A DNA stretch of 64,000 nt from Anagrus nilaparvatae (Eukaryota; Arthropoda; Insecta; Hymenoptera; Mymaridae), in assembly GCA_022575985.1 (NCBI GenBank), contig JAKSXM010000137.1, positions 17,936,001 through 18,000,000 on the forward strand. The letters run 5' to 3'. Positions 12,776 through 24,400 of this stretch are shown piece by piece. The notes below the pieces were generated by a model. That model was not told the origin of the DNA and ran no database searches. It saw nothing but the letters and a program-made list of their open reading frames with translations. Position 1 is the first letter of the stretch, and each line of letters starts with the position of its first letter. The translations under genes were made by a program, and so were the position numbers.

Positions 12776-15700
12776 ATGTATTTGTTATTAATTTATAAAT
12801 TAATATTAGGAATAATTTTTACAGTTGGTTTTATATTTACTTGTATTTATTTTTATATAACAAGTAAACATAATTATTGGAAAAAACGTGGTATTAAATC
12901 AATACCAATAGAATCAAGTATATTTGGAAATTTTTCTGATTGTATATTAGCTAAAAAAGCATTACGTGATTATTTAACAGATATTTATTTAATTGGAAAA
13001 GGAGAAAAATTTATTGGTTTTTATGTTATCGATAAAGCATATTTATTATTACGTGATCCAAATATTATAAAATTAATATTAATTAAGGATTTTAAAAATT
13101 TTTCAAATAGATATATCATATCAAGAAAAAATGATTTTATGGGTTATTGGAATATATTTACGTTAAAAAATCCTGGTTGGAAAATAGTTAGAAATAAATT
13201 AACACCTGTGTTTACTGGTCAAAAATTGAAATATATGTTCCAGTCTATTGTTGATGCTGCTCAAGAATTAAATTATTATCTACAATCGAATGTTAATGAT
13301 GGTACGTTTTAAATTTTATCTTTATTTTTATCATTTTTAATTATATAATTAAGATATTAATTACATCATTTTATTGTAAGTGTGTGCAAGATATCTTTTA
13401 TTTATTTAAAATAATTTCTATTAATCTGTTTTTGAACGAATAAGATAAACTTACAAATATAAATAAACAAATGTTTGTAACGAGGCAAAATTATTTATTT
13501 AGATGGCAAAACTATATTAGAAATGAAAGATCTGTGTGGTAGATTTACAACTGATGTAATTGGTACAACAATGTATGGTATGAAATTAAATGCGATATCT
13601 GATCCGAATGCTGAATTTCATATGGAAGGAAAAAAACATTTTGCAAGTTCTTACACCAGATATATATCTTTACTATCCTTATTTTTTATGCAAAAATTTA
13701 GTATTCCATTAAAAATCAATTTTTTTGATCCTGGTATGACAGCATTTTTTAAAAAAGCTATTATTGAAACAATGGACGAAAGAATGAAATCTGGCATAAA
13801 AAGAAATGACCTTGTTGATTATCTAATTGAACTAAGAGAAATGAATAGTGAAAAAGGGAAAGAATCTGGAGAATGTAAGTAAAACTATAAAATAAACCTT
13901 TTTTTGATTTTTGATTCAATTTAATAATGAATTTGCATATAGATTTGGAAGACGATGCTTTAGTAGCTCATACAATCGTATTCTTTTTGGGAGGTTTTGA
14001 AACATCTGCTTCAATGATGTACTTTGTATTGTATGAATTAGCAAAACAACCGGATCTTCAGAAAAGGTTAAGAAATGAAATCCTTCTTGGCCTGGAAAAA
14101 ACTGACGGAAAAATTACTTACGACATGGTAACTATAAAATATATTGATCTGACGTTGATGGGTGGCGTGTCATACAGGAAGAGTCATTTTAAACAATTCA
14201 CTCAAACATCTCGAAAACAAAGCAAAAAACCGGTTTGTGTAACTACACAACCAATGGGCATGGAACATGTTCACTTATAACATAGATAATAAAGTATCTA
14301 TTGTGTTCATAATATAAATATTTATTTGCAAATATTTATATTTAGATTTTTATTATAGAAATCACGCTGCTTAGACATCAAAGTGAACAAAATTAATTAA
14401 AGTCCCTAGGTACTTCTGCACCAATAGTCCCTAGGTACTTCTGCACCAAAGGTCCCTAGGTACTTCTGCACCAAAGGTCTTTAAGGACTTCTGCACCATA
14501 GGTCCCTAGGTACTTCTGCACCAAAGGTCCCTAGGTACTTCTGCACCAAAGGTCTTTAGGGACTTCTGCACCAATGCTCCCTAGGTACTTCTGCACCAAA
14601 AGTCCCTGAATCGAAAATATTCCTCGTCCATTTCAACCGCCCCCCCTAAAAACGTCAATTTTTGACCCCCCTCCTAAAACGTCACTTTTTAACCCCCCCC
14701 CCCCCCCTGCCGATACGGACTTTTTCAAATACCCCATCCAATGAACATGTTCCATGTTAATAACGAAAAGATAAAAGTTGATTGGGTTGGAGACTAACTT
14801 AGGAATTTTAAATAGAAAAACTTATAACTGGTTTGTTTGCACAGAACATGTTCACTTATAACAGATTAAACGTAAACTCCTTAATTAAAATTAGCTTAAA
14901 TGGCTATGGTCTGGTATTAATAATATTAATTTATAATATTTAACTTTTTTAGTAACAATTTATTTATTTATCATATGTTATTTTTATTAATTTTCATTAA
15001 TTAATGATAGTCAAGGAGGCAAAGCGGCAAGTGTGGAAGATTTTCTGGTTGATATTGAAAGCAGAGCACGTTTAGCTCTCTTAACGCCAGAGGAATTATT
15101 ATAAGCTATACCAGAAGCATTCAAAGGCGTAGCCAAAACATGGTATACTGCCTTAGCCTCAAACAGCATGGCATGGGGAGAATTTTGTGCTTTAGCAAGA
15201 AGATATTTTGGAGCAGGTTCAGAGTTTCAAAAAATTTGGAATTCGAGATCCAAAACCGCACTCAAGGCACCAAGGAACCAGGTAAGGAATATATCTGGAA
15301 CATGTTGGCCATAGCACAAAAATTCTCGCCCCCAATGCCTGAAAATATGAAAATGGAGTACCTGTACAGAAATTTAAGTCCCGGTATTAAACAAAGGATG
15401 CGTACTAATAAATTTTTTAGCATGGAAGATTTGATTGAGCAAGATACCGATGCAGAAGTGCTTCTCCATGCTATGGAAATGTACAGGGAACCTCCAGCTC
15501 CGGATAAATCATTATTGCCGGAGTATGCAAGTAAATTACCTACAAGCAAGAGAAAATAACTTAGTGTAGATGATATTAAGCATATTGCTTTACAAGTTTT
15601 AGCAATAATGCAAGAGAATATTTTGAAAACAAATAAAGATGCTCATAGAAGCAGAAATTCAATTCGAATGTCCTGGTCTTATTGTGGTCAAATATGATGA

Positions 15701-18481
15701 TTCTGGTCGGGAGGGGGTAACAAAACATCAGTGCCTAAACTGCAACAAGTCAATTCAAAACCAACATACACCAAAAAACTAAAAAAGGAGAAAGTAGAGG
15801 TCCATATTTCCACAGGAAAGAATAAAGGGGTCATGGATTCCAACACACCCCAGAGTGAATTTACGGATTATGTGATAACGTCTAATACAAATACTCGGTA
15901 CTCGTCAGGTGGTGGGTAAAAATTAGTTGCTTTTTGGACAGTGCCGCAGGAAGAACTATCATGCAACTTGTGGGTTAGCAGTAGAGAATAGTTTTCTACT
16001 GAATGCAGCAGAATGTAATTTCACACTGGGCACCTGTACCAAAAAAGGTAATGTTTTGATAATGCCTACCCTTACCAAAATATGTATTTTACGAGATGAT
16101 CTAATAATAGAGTTCAAGATTGTCTTACACTCTCAAGAAAACTGTATTGAAGTAGAAGGGTTGTCTGGGAAAATAGACGAAGATGTAGGCAGATTAGAAG
16201 TTCAAAAAGGGCGAACAGGCTTGTCATTACCCTCCACTGAACAGATACAACAACTGAATGAATAGTTAGATAAATTAATCCTCTTAGGATCAAATGAACT
16301 AGGTTGCACAAAAATTTGTGAGCACGTTATAGATGTGCAAGGTGCAACACCCATTCATCAAAAATGTACGGTCGCTAAAATACTGGAGTTTGAGATACAC
16401 CGCCAAATCGATGAATTTTTTAGAAAAGGTGTAATTGTGCCCTCAAAAGGTGATTGGGACAGGTTTTATACTTTCATGCCAAAAAAGTATCAAATTCAAC
16501 AGTAGATTAAATTTATCTATTAAATATTAAAAATGATCGAAAAATGGGATTTTAAGAATCATCTTGAATGCTATGTATGTATGCAACAATATTTAGAAGT
16601 TTCAAAATTGAAAGGATTGGTCACAATAGTTAGCACGCACGTAGTGTACGTAGTGTACGAACTACGCACGTGGAGAAGATTATTCATAGCATCTGAGTAC
16701 TACTAGGGACCTAATTGTTGTATACATTTTAGGGACTTTGAAAAATCTGGGGTTAGGGACTTAGAATAATAAAGGTTTATGGACTTTGAAAAATCTGGGG
16801 TTAGGGACTTAGAATAATAAAGGTTTACGGACTTGGAATAATATAGATTTAGGGACTTAGAATGATTCAGGTGTAGGGACATAGAATAATTTTTATTTAG
16901 GAGATTAAAATAATTCGGGAACTTAGAATAATTTTGATTTATAGACTTAGAATAACATCGATTTAGGGTCTTTGAAAAGTCTGGGCTTAGGGACTTAGAA
17001 TAATAAAGGTTTATAGAATTGGACTAATATAGATTTAGGGACTAATAATAGAATAATTCAGGTTTAGGGACTTGGAATAATTTTGATTTAGGGACCTAAA
17101 ATAATACGCGTTTAGGGAATCAGGATAGTTTAGGTTTAGAAGTTTAACATCTAGTAAAGTGATAATTACAAATTATAAAATTAGAAAATTGTATTGTAAT
17201 GTTGAGTAACATTTGCAATATACGTAGTTCTCAGCTGGTAGTAAACATGTTCCATGTATTTAGGTTGAGTTTACACAAACCGGTTACAAGTTTTTTTCCC
17301 TTTAAAACCGTATAAAAGCATTTTTGGGACTAAAAAATGGGTCTTGTATTTCTTTTGCCAAAATCGTATCTGGACCTAAAATTTGCTGCAGAATCTGAAT
17401 TTGAAAAAAATAAGTATACTTTCTATTTAAAATTCCTAAAGCTTGATGGGTTATTGTATTTGAGTGTATCATATAAAATGACTCAACAATCAAATCCCTG
17501 TTTAGTCTGAAACATACTCTACTAAACAAATTTACTACCATTCAGTCTTGAAATGAAGAAACTGGAATAACGTTTCCTACATTAGAAAACTTTATCTTTT
17601 TAGATTTTTTAGAACTGCTTCCAAAATTCTATAACCTGATAATAACGAGAAATGAATAAATTCGAGAAAAAAATATTTTTAGCGGTATACCAGTCAACTT
17701 TTTGCTCTATTTGATCTGCTTTTCCCGTTAAAAACTGTGATAGATACAAGTTAACTACTCTATGTTTATGATCCAATCTGTCCTTTATAGTTGTTAATAG
17801 CCTTTGCTTTCACGCTATCATCCTAACGTAGCTGTCATACTTTTACATTATAGTTCCATACACATACTTCCACTCTTGGGCAAGTTGGTCAGCTGAAATG
17901 TCACCAGCCAATATATCTAGTTAATTATAGCTATTTCTTTTTTTAAATCTTTTAGGTTAATTCTCTTCCTTACTTAGACATGGTCAGCTCAGAAGGCTTG
18001 AGAATGTATCCATTATTACACTTTTTGGATCGTGAAGCTGAAGAAGATTACCAAGTACCTGATACAAATATAATTATAGAAAAAGGAACACCTATAATTA
18101 TTCCTATGTGTGCATTACACATGGATCCAGAATATTTTCCAAATCCTAAGAAATTTGACCCTGAAAGATTTTCACCAGAAAATAAAAATAAAATACCTTC
18201 CTGCGTTTATTTTCCATTTGGGGAAGGGCCTCGATTTTGTATAGGTATGTGTACTGTTTATACAATTAATTTTCTGATTTGTTAACGAATTTTATTCATC
18301 AGGTATGAGAATTGGTCTAGTACAAGCCAAAGTTGGTTTAATACAACTTCTTTCAAAATACGAATTTTTACCTTGCGAAGAAACACCGATTCCCATGAAA
18401 TTCGATACGAAGAGTGTATTCACGTCATCACTTTATGGAATGAAATTAAACGTTAGAAAATATAAGGACGCAAGTTTATAG
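12776..18481 (+). CDS. Cytochrome P450, clan 3 (CYP6-like), five exons
   Basis: Exons are 12776-13301, 13503-13874, 13943-14127, 17956-18244 and 18303-18481. All junctions are GT-AG, and the joined 1551 nt encode 516 aa, normal for microsomal P450s. Residues 1-29 form a membrane anchor, followed by KRGIKSIP as a hinge. Motifs are complete: helix C WKIVR (135-139), I-helix GGFETS (316-321), K-helix ExxR as E374-G-L-R377, PERF at 430-433, and the haem loop FPFGEGPRFCIG with Cys456 as iron ligand. The GTPIIIP and ALHMDPEYFPNP segments are typical of CYP6-type enzymes, which oxidise plant compounds, insecticides or other lipophilic substrates at the endoplasmic reticulum; the substrate is unknown. 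Helix K has Gly375 where ETLR is usual. Intron 3 (14128-17955) is inflated to 3.8 kb by transposon material, but the reading frame is unharmed. The start ATG follows an A-rich leader. Confidence 0.92.
14401..14613. repeat. 25-bp tandem array, eight and a half units
   Basis: The unit is close to AGTCCCTAGGTACTTCTGCA followed by CCAAA, repeated head to tail every 25 bases from 14401. Units four (14476-14500) and seven (14551-14575) carry a shared TCTTTA(A/G)GGAC variant in place of TCCCTAGGTAC, so the array probably grew by copying a three-unit block. It lies in intron 3 of the P450 gene. Confidence 0.92.
14637..14708. repeat. C-rich block with a C15 homopolymer
   Basis: Three C runs (CCGCCCCCC, ACCCCCCTCC and an uninterrupted C15 at 14693-14707) are separated by CTAAAAACGTCA-type spacers that themselves repeat (AACGTCAATTTTTGAC against AACGTCACTTTTTAAC). 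This is very unusual base composition for the window. The plus strand could form an i-motif and the minus strand a G-quadruplex. No coding role is seen. Confidence 0.7.
15010..16503 (+). pseudogene. Decayed Ty3/gypsy-like LTR retrotransposon remnant (gag, protease, start of RT)
   Basis: Three pieces appear in the usual order but in different frames with stops between them. The first is a gag-like segment (about 15045-15559) with AFKGVAKTWYTAL, then a frame change, then a QGTKEPGKEYIWNML and NLSPGIKQRM region. The second, near 15932-15975, reads LDSAAGRTIMQLV, which resembles the retropepsin active site (usual DSGA, here DSAA). The third, about 16311-16503, has ATPIHQKCTVAK, EIHRQIDEFFRKGVIVPS and FMPKK, resembling the N-terminal part of a gypsy-type reverse transcriptase, and then stops. 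No catalytic RT motif, integrase or long terminal repeats follow. The element cannot be active. It lies in P450 intron 3 in the same orientation as the gene. Confidence 0.7.
16733..17131. repeat. 24-bp degenerate tandem array, about sixteen units
   Basis: Units resemble TTTAGGGACTTAGAATAATT followed by four to five variable bases, with a period of 24. Some units carry ACTTTGAAAAATCTGGGG instead, and the pair of variants is itself repeated at the start of the array. The array closes the gypsy-like remnant on its right and lies within P450 intron 3. The AGGGACTT core loosely recalls AGGGACTT in variant units of the 25-bp array at 14401, but the periods differ. Confidence 0.85.
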
Positions 18482-21400
18482 TACTTATTTCTGTAAAATT
18501 AAAACTGTTAATTATAAGTAGTTAGTTAAGATTTTTTTTTTCAGACAAAAAAAGTAAAAAAGTTGATTATTCACAGTTTAATTAATAATAATTTTAAATT
18601 ATATTAGTTAGATGTAAAACTTGTAATTAAGACTTTTTAATGTAAATGTATTTCGTTAATATAATTACAAATAATTATTTTCATTTTGACTTTTATAATT
18701 AATTCTTATTAATTAAGAAATATTATAATTTAACAGTTCTAATTGAATTTTACTTTTAAAAATAAATAGGTTTATATATATATAACTGCATTAATTATTT
18801 TGAAAATACATAATAAACTTTAATTATTATTTGAATAATTCAAACAACAACTTGATGTGCGAGAATAGACAACCTCTTCTATATATAACTAAATATAGGA
18901 TAGTTTGAAATTAGCAACAATCGCCAAAAGCAAACTTGTCAGTATATAGAAGACAAGATAGAAAACATAAGGTTGTTTAACTAAGAAGTCCACAAAATGT
19001 TTGGAAGGCGCCAATCACGCGCAAAGATAAATATAGAAAATCTACAGACCATCACTGATTGCTGCTATATATATCTATACCTTGCTGAAGAAATAGTACC
19101 TAGTACCTTTATTTTATGTAAACATCATACATAAACTAAGAAGAATATTTTCAAGTTAAACTAAAATCATCACAATAACATCTGTAAAATGATTGAGAAT
19201 TCTACTCGTTGGAAAACGTTTCTTGAATACGAAATTAGTTTTAATGCAAAACTTGTTATTTCATTTTGATGATTTTCTGACATAGATATCGAGAAAAAAA
19301 ACTTTTGTTACAAAAAATAATATTCTTCTTTTTCTTTTTAATCAAATAAATTATTGAAAAATATTCTTCAACCACTGCTTTTATTATTCATAAGTAAAAA
19401 AAAACTTACATGTTGAGAAAATTTGTGAAAATTTCAATTTATAGTATCGTAGTTAACTCGAATATATATATGAAGATTTGAAGTGGAAGAATCAATTTCA
19501 ATACCATTATATACATAAACATATACATTAAGGAATTCAATAACCATAATCGATAATTCAAACTCAGACTATTCTCAAGTATATATAATAATATATATTA
19601 TATACACATAAATATACTTAAACATACTCATCTTTTCAATATATTATACTACCTCGTGAATATTCCAAACTCTAAAAGCTTCTCTATCTCTTTTTACCCT
19701 CTATTGCCTTATCATTTCTCTTTTACATATATAATATATAGATAAGGCTAAAGCAGCATATATATATAAGGGTCCACCTTCTCGTATATATATAATGTTT
19801 TTTTCATTCTTTATTATTATCGTATACTTAATTGGATTTACAAATTTTATTAATTAATTTATTCTATAATTACATTTTAATTAAAATTTACATTATAAAG
19901 GTATTAATTTTTAGCTTGTATTAAAGTTAATTAAAATAATATATTTTTCATTTTAATTTACTGACCATACTGAATTTTTTTAAATTTATAATTTTTCTTT
20001 TTTGGATTTCTTTGATTTTTAATCTAAATTGTAATTTAAACCAGCTAGAGAACGCCAAAAATAGTTAAATGCTTTTCTGATTAAATAACTAAAAATTACT
20101 TAATATTTTATTCAGGTGTCCAGACTTTATAATTTATATTGCTATTATTTATTCTGTATACTTCAAACAATAACAAATTAAGCTCAGCTTCAATTCGGGT
20201 TCAATTTGGAACTGGTTTGAAAACCTTAACATCTAGTTTATTAAATTTAAGTATTTTTTCAATAAAGAATCGTAGGCATCGAAATATGTTCGAAATTTTT
20301 CAATACCAATAACTAAAAAAAGATTTTCTTTTTAAAATTTTGTTCTAAAAATATAATATGAATAATAAAATTTGAATTTTTAATTAAAATTTAATAAATT
20401 AGTATAGATTTTTTTTACAAATGTGAAAATTCATGTGAAAACCCTGATGATTACCTTAAAATTAAAATTAAATTGATTTTTGATTAAAATTCATCATCAA
20501 ACTTATTTTTGGATGTTCTGAATAATATTATTTTTAAGAATATTAAATTGAATAAAAACTAAAAAAAAAAACAAAAAAAAATAAATAAATAACTTGAAGG
20601 AAAACATATCAACAAATCTTCAGGTTTTAAAGGCCCTTGGGACTAAGCTAAAACCAAATTTTACTCTATCTGTATATGCATTACTTATTAAAAATATATT
20701 TACATGGAGCATTTCATGCATACTGAATCACCTAAATGTATGTTTGAAACCTTTTCTAGTTCTTATTAATTTTTTTTAATCTTGTGTACTTTGACTATAC
20801 TCTTTGGTACAATAAAAACACATGGAATTAAAAAAAAAATTTATTAGGTCTAGAAAGGGCTTAGGGCTTTATTTTGCAATTCTATAAATTTTTTTTTGTA
20901 AAATTCAAAACTGGAGCAAACTTATGCAGAATATTGTATAAAATAATTTCTAGTAACTATACTGCATAAAAATTTTATAAGAAAATAAAAACTTAATTTC
21001 AAAATTTTCATTTGACATGGAATATTCTATATGTAAACCCTTATATTATATACTTTTGGCTATCTTCCGGACCCTCTTTTCTGTATTATATAACAGTATT
21101 TCTCCGAAGGAACGCGATTTGCGTCGTGTCGGCGAACGCATGAATAATTTCTCTCATATACGCTATTTTCTCTACCCCCTTTAAAAGAGGGATGATAATG
21201 CTACTCTTAGACAAGTTATATATACATATATAATTTATAGAATAAAAAAAAATAAAATTTGGTCGTTAATAGTTAATTAGAGTGAAAGAGGAAATTTTGA
21301 TTATTCTCGTACAAGCATGAAAAATTCATTTTGTGATATAATTTTTGACGTTTAATTTTATATTTTAAAAAATAAAATTATAATCATATATTTTGTAGCA

Positions 21401-24400
21401 AAATTGTAAATTTTAGACACTATAATTGTGACAAGATTAATTTTCTATGTAAAAGTTACATTATTCGACCGAATATACTACAAGATAAGAATATATTAAC
21501 AGATTACCTGCTTTGCACTGCTTTGAATTTAATTTTTTAGAAAAATTTAAATTGAGCAACTTGGAATTGCATCATTTCTTAAAATTGTAAAATTTTTATA
21601 ATTGACTTTCCGAAATTTAATCTTAAAAATAATAAGTCAATAAATTTCATATAAAAAAATAGTATATTATATTCTTTTTGCCTTCAAAACTTTTCGGGCA
21701 AGAAATTTTCTACAAACATTTTACGCCTAGGCAGGCATAAAATATTGTAAGCACCATGAGCAAATAACTTTATAAACTAGCGTAGCGTGTCACACGTGTC
21801 ACTCGTGCCCAGCTTTGATGAGCACTCGTGCCAGTAACCACACTCGTACCAAAACCCATGCACCTTAGATACTTAATATTCTATTAAAATTATGGAACCT
21901 CAATATTTCTCAATAATTCCAAAAAATTATACATCAAAACTTAATCTTTAAGTAATCTTAAAACATCTTTAATTTTTAAAGAGCGATCGAACAACAAATA
22001 AAATTTCATATCCCAGATACAATCATCATGGAATTTAATCCATCCCATGCTTATCCTACACCAAAGAATGCACAGTTTATTTTTTCACCCTTATTTTATT
22101 CTCCTTCGACATACCATTTTCGTTTATATTATAAACGATATATTCAAATATTATATTCTCTACATATTTTCATAATATCTTAAACATCGATTAACACTTT
22201 GAATATAATCTTTCCTAGCCCTTATCTAATATTTCATAAAGTAATTAATATATCGATCAATTTACTAATTTATTATCAAAAATACTCTGCAATATTATTA
22301 ATTATAAGTTCTTTTTCCATAATTTTTGATATTTAAAACACAAGTCCAAAAATTGCATTTACGATTATTGAAATAATTTTTATCATAAATATTAAATAGC
22401 TTACTTATATCAAAAGATTTAATACCATTTTTAATAATATTCAAAAGTTTTAAATGCAAATATCTACTCTTTTTCTTCATTATTATTTTTTATAGTGCTA
22501 AATAAAAATATATATAATTGTACTATATAAGAGCTTAATAATTGAATACAATAACTTTTTTTAATAGATTGAATTTTTTTTACTTCGCTTCGTCCTGCAA
22601 TGAAGCAAGGAAATTGAATATTGAGAAATTATAACTAAAAAAAAAATGAATGAGAATATAATATAAGCTTTTTATATTATGGAAAAAAATGTATAAAAAG
22701 AAAAGAAAATTGATGTTCTCTTAAAATATTTAATGAAAGAAGATAATATAGGTATAGAATATATATTTTTTTACACTTTTTTATGTTCTTAAAATAAAAG
22801 CTACTAAGCTTTTTTTTATATACGTATATATGTGTGTTAATAAAAGTATGATTTTATATATGTATTGTAAAGCTTCGTTTCATTTTCTTTTTAATTACTT
22901 TCTTTTTTCGATTCATTTACATTTATGAATAATTTTTAATCGTGATGATAAATATTTTTTTTTTTAAATACATTTTTTTGTAGTTTTTTATGTATTAGAG
23001 AAACTATAGTAAATTGGAACAAGTTTAAAATTTGCTGTTAGTATAAGCCTTGTTTTACTCTTAAATTCATATTAAAATTAAAACGAGGTATTTTGTTGGA
23101 ACTTAAAAATAAAAATGTGAGAGTATCCGAAATATTCGGGTACCCAACCCGAAAACCTGGCTTTTTTGGTTATCTCGGGTTTTCAACCAGAGAAATTTTT
23201 GATTCTTGGTGTATTTGCAGGCTTTTTTCGAAAAAAGTTGGGCCTATCTGAAAACCCTATCTGAAAAAAGCACAAATTTATGCCCACAAATACTTAAAAG
23301 GATTGCTTATCATCCACAATAATCAAAGAGAAAATGGACAAATTTTTAATGAAAGAAGTGAAAAATTCTAGAAAGTCCCTAAACTCGGATTCTTTTAAGT
23401 TCCTAAATTGAAATTAGTTCCATTTGACCATTTAACTCCCCCTCTCGATCGTGACCATTTGACCTACCCCCTACCCCCTCAAATTTCATGCCCTCTGGGG
23501 TGCCTATAAAACTTTTAACTCCTCTTCTTCAGGTCGGTTCAGGTTTTTTTACAATCCGACTTAGAAATATGTTCAAGAGAGTATGTGTATTCAATTATAT
23601 ACTAAATTTCCTTTTGGTAACAAAATTTTCACCTGGGAAACTAGGTTACCAGCCTAGGCAATTTCGATTCACCAAGACTCAGTGAGTACCTTTACATCAG
23701 TTGTATTAATATCCATTTGCAGTTATGTTTGGTAACATCTCTAAAAACATCTCTGATACCCTTATTTATTCAAATAGGCAGACCCAAAAAGGCTTCAAAT
23801 TATTAAATTTATTTTATTACTTTGCAAATATCTTTAAGACCCATAACTTGAAAATTTTGATTCTTAATTTTTCGACCATAAAGATCAATAAACTTATTTT
23901 CCATTAAAGACTAAATGGAATGACTTTACAATTTTTTTAAATTGTAACCTAGAAACTTTTTAATTGAATAAGTTTGTTGTCTATAAGATAACTTAAAAAT
24001 TTTATAGATTTTTCATGATCCTAAAAATTATTTAATCGACCCCTTTTTTGTCTTAATTTAAAATCACGTTATTTAATAATGCCTCCGTAATCATTCACAG
24101 ATAAAATATTTTTAATTTAACAATTAAAATAATAATTTTTTCAAACTATATCGTTTTTGTAAAATAATGGTTAAATATTTCATTAAATTAAACAGGTGCA
24201 AGATAAAAACTTTTAAAAAATAAAAAAAAGCAGAATAGATTTGTTTTTAAAAAAAATAATAATTTTTATAATTGCCACAATAGATAAAAATTTTTATCAA
24301 TAAGTAAATACCTAAACTGACCGTGTTAAAATTACAAAATTTGTATAACGTAATAATTAAGTATTTACCAAATAGATAAAAGAAAAAAAATTTTCTTTCT

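Larger units (their letters stand above)
14229..17285. mobile_element. Nested insertion in P450 intron 3, bounded by inverted repeats
   Basis: The left boundary (14229-14274) reads ACCGGTTTGTGTAACT and ends GGAACATGTTCAC. The right boundary (17240-17285), reverse-complemented, reads AACCGGTTTGTGTAAACT and ends ACATGGAACATGTTTAC. By eye the two ends match over roughly 46 bp, with several substitutions and a small gap. A direct partial copy of the left end lies at about 14827-14862 (CTGGTTTGT and AGAACATGTTCACTTATAACA). Between the ends are two tandem arrays, a C-rich block and a gypsy-like remnant. This may be one non-autonomous inverted-repeat element that later captured other insertions. No target duplication was identified, and the order of events is inferred. 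Confidence 0.55.

Noticed and set aside
14128..14280. Read-through of P450 exon 3 giving a truncated protein ending at 14280.
   Set aside because: A good GTAACT donor at 14128 and an in-frame exon 4 at 17956 restore the full P450; the read-through part is intron and insertion sequence.
15262..15549. Minus-strand open frame opposite the gag-like segment.
   Set aside because: It is a shadow of the retroelement gag region on the plus strand.
15010..16503. Integrated viral or polydnavirus segment.
   Set aside because: Only gag, protease-like and early RT-like remains of an LTR retrotransposon are seen, with no envelope or virus-specific genes.
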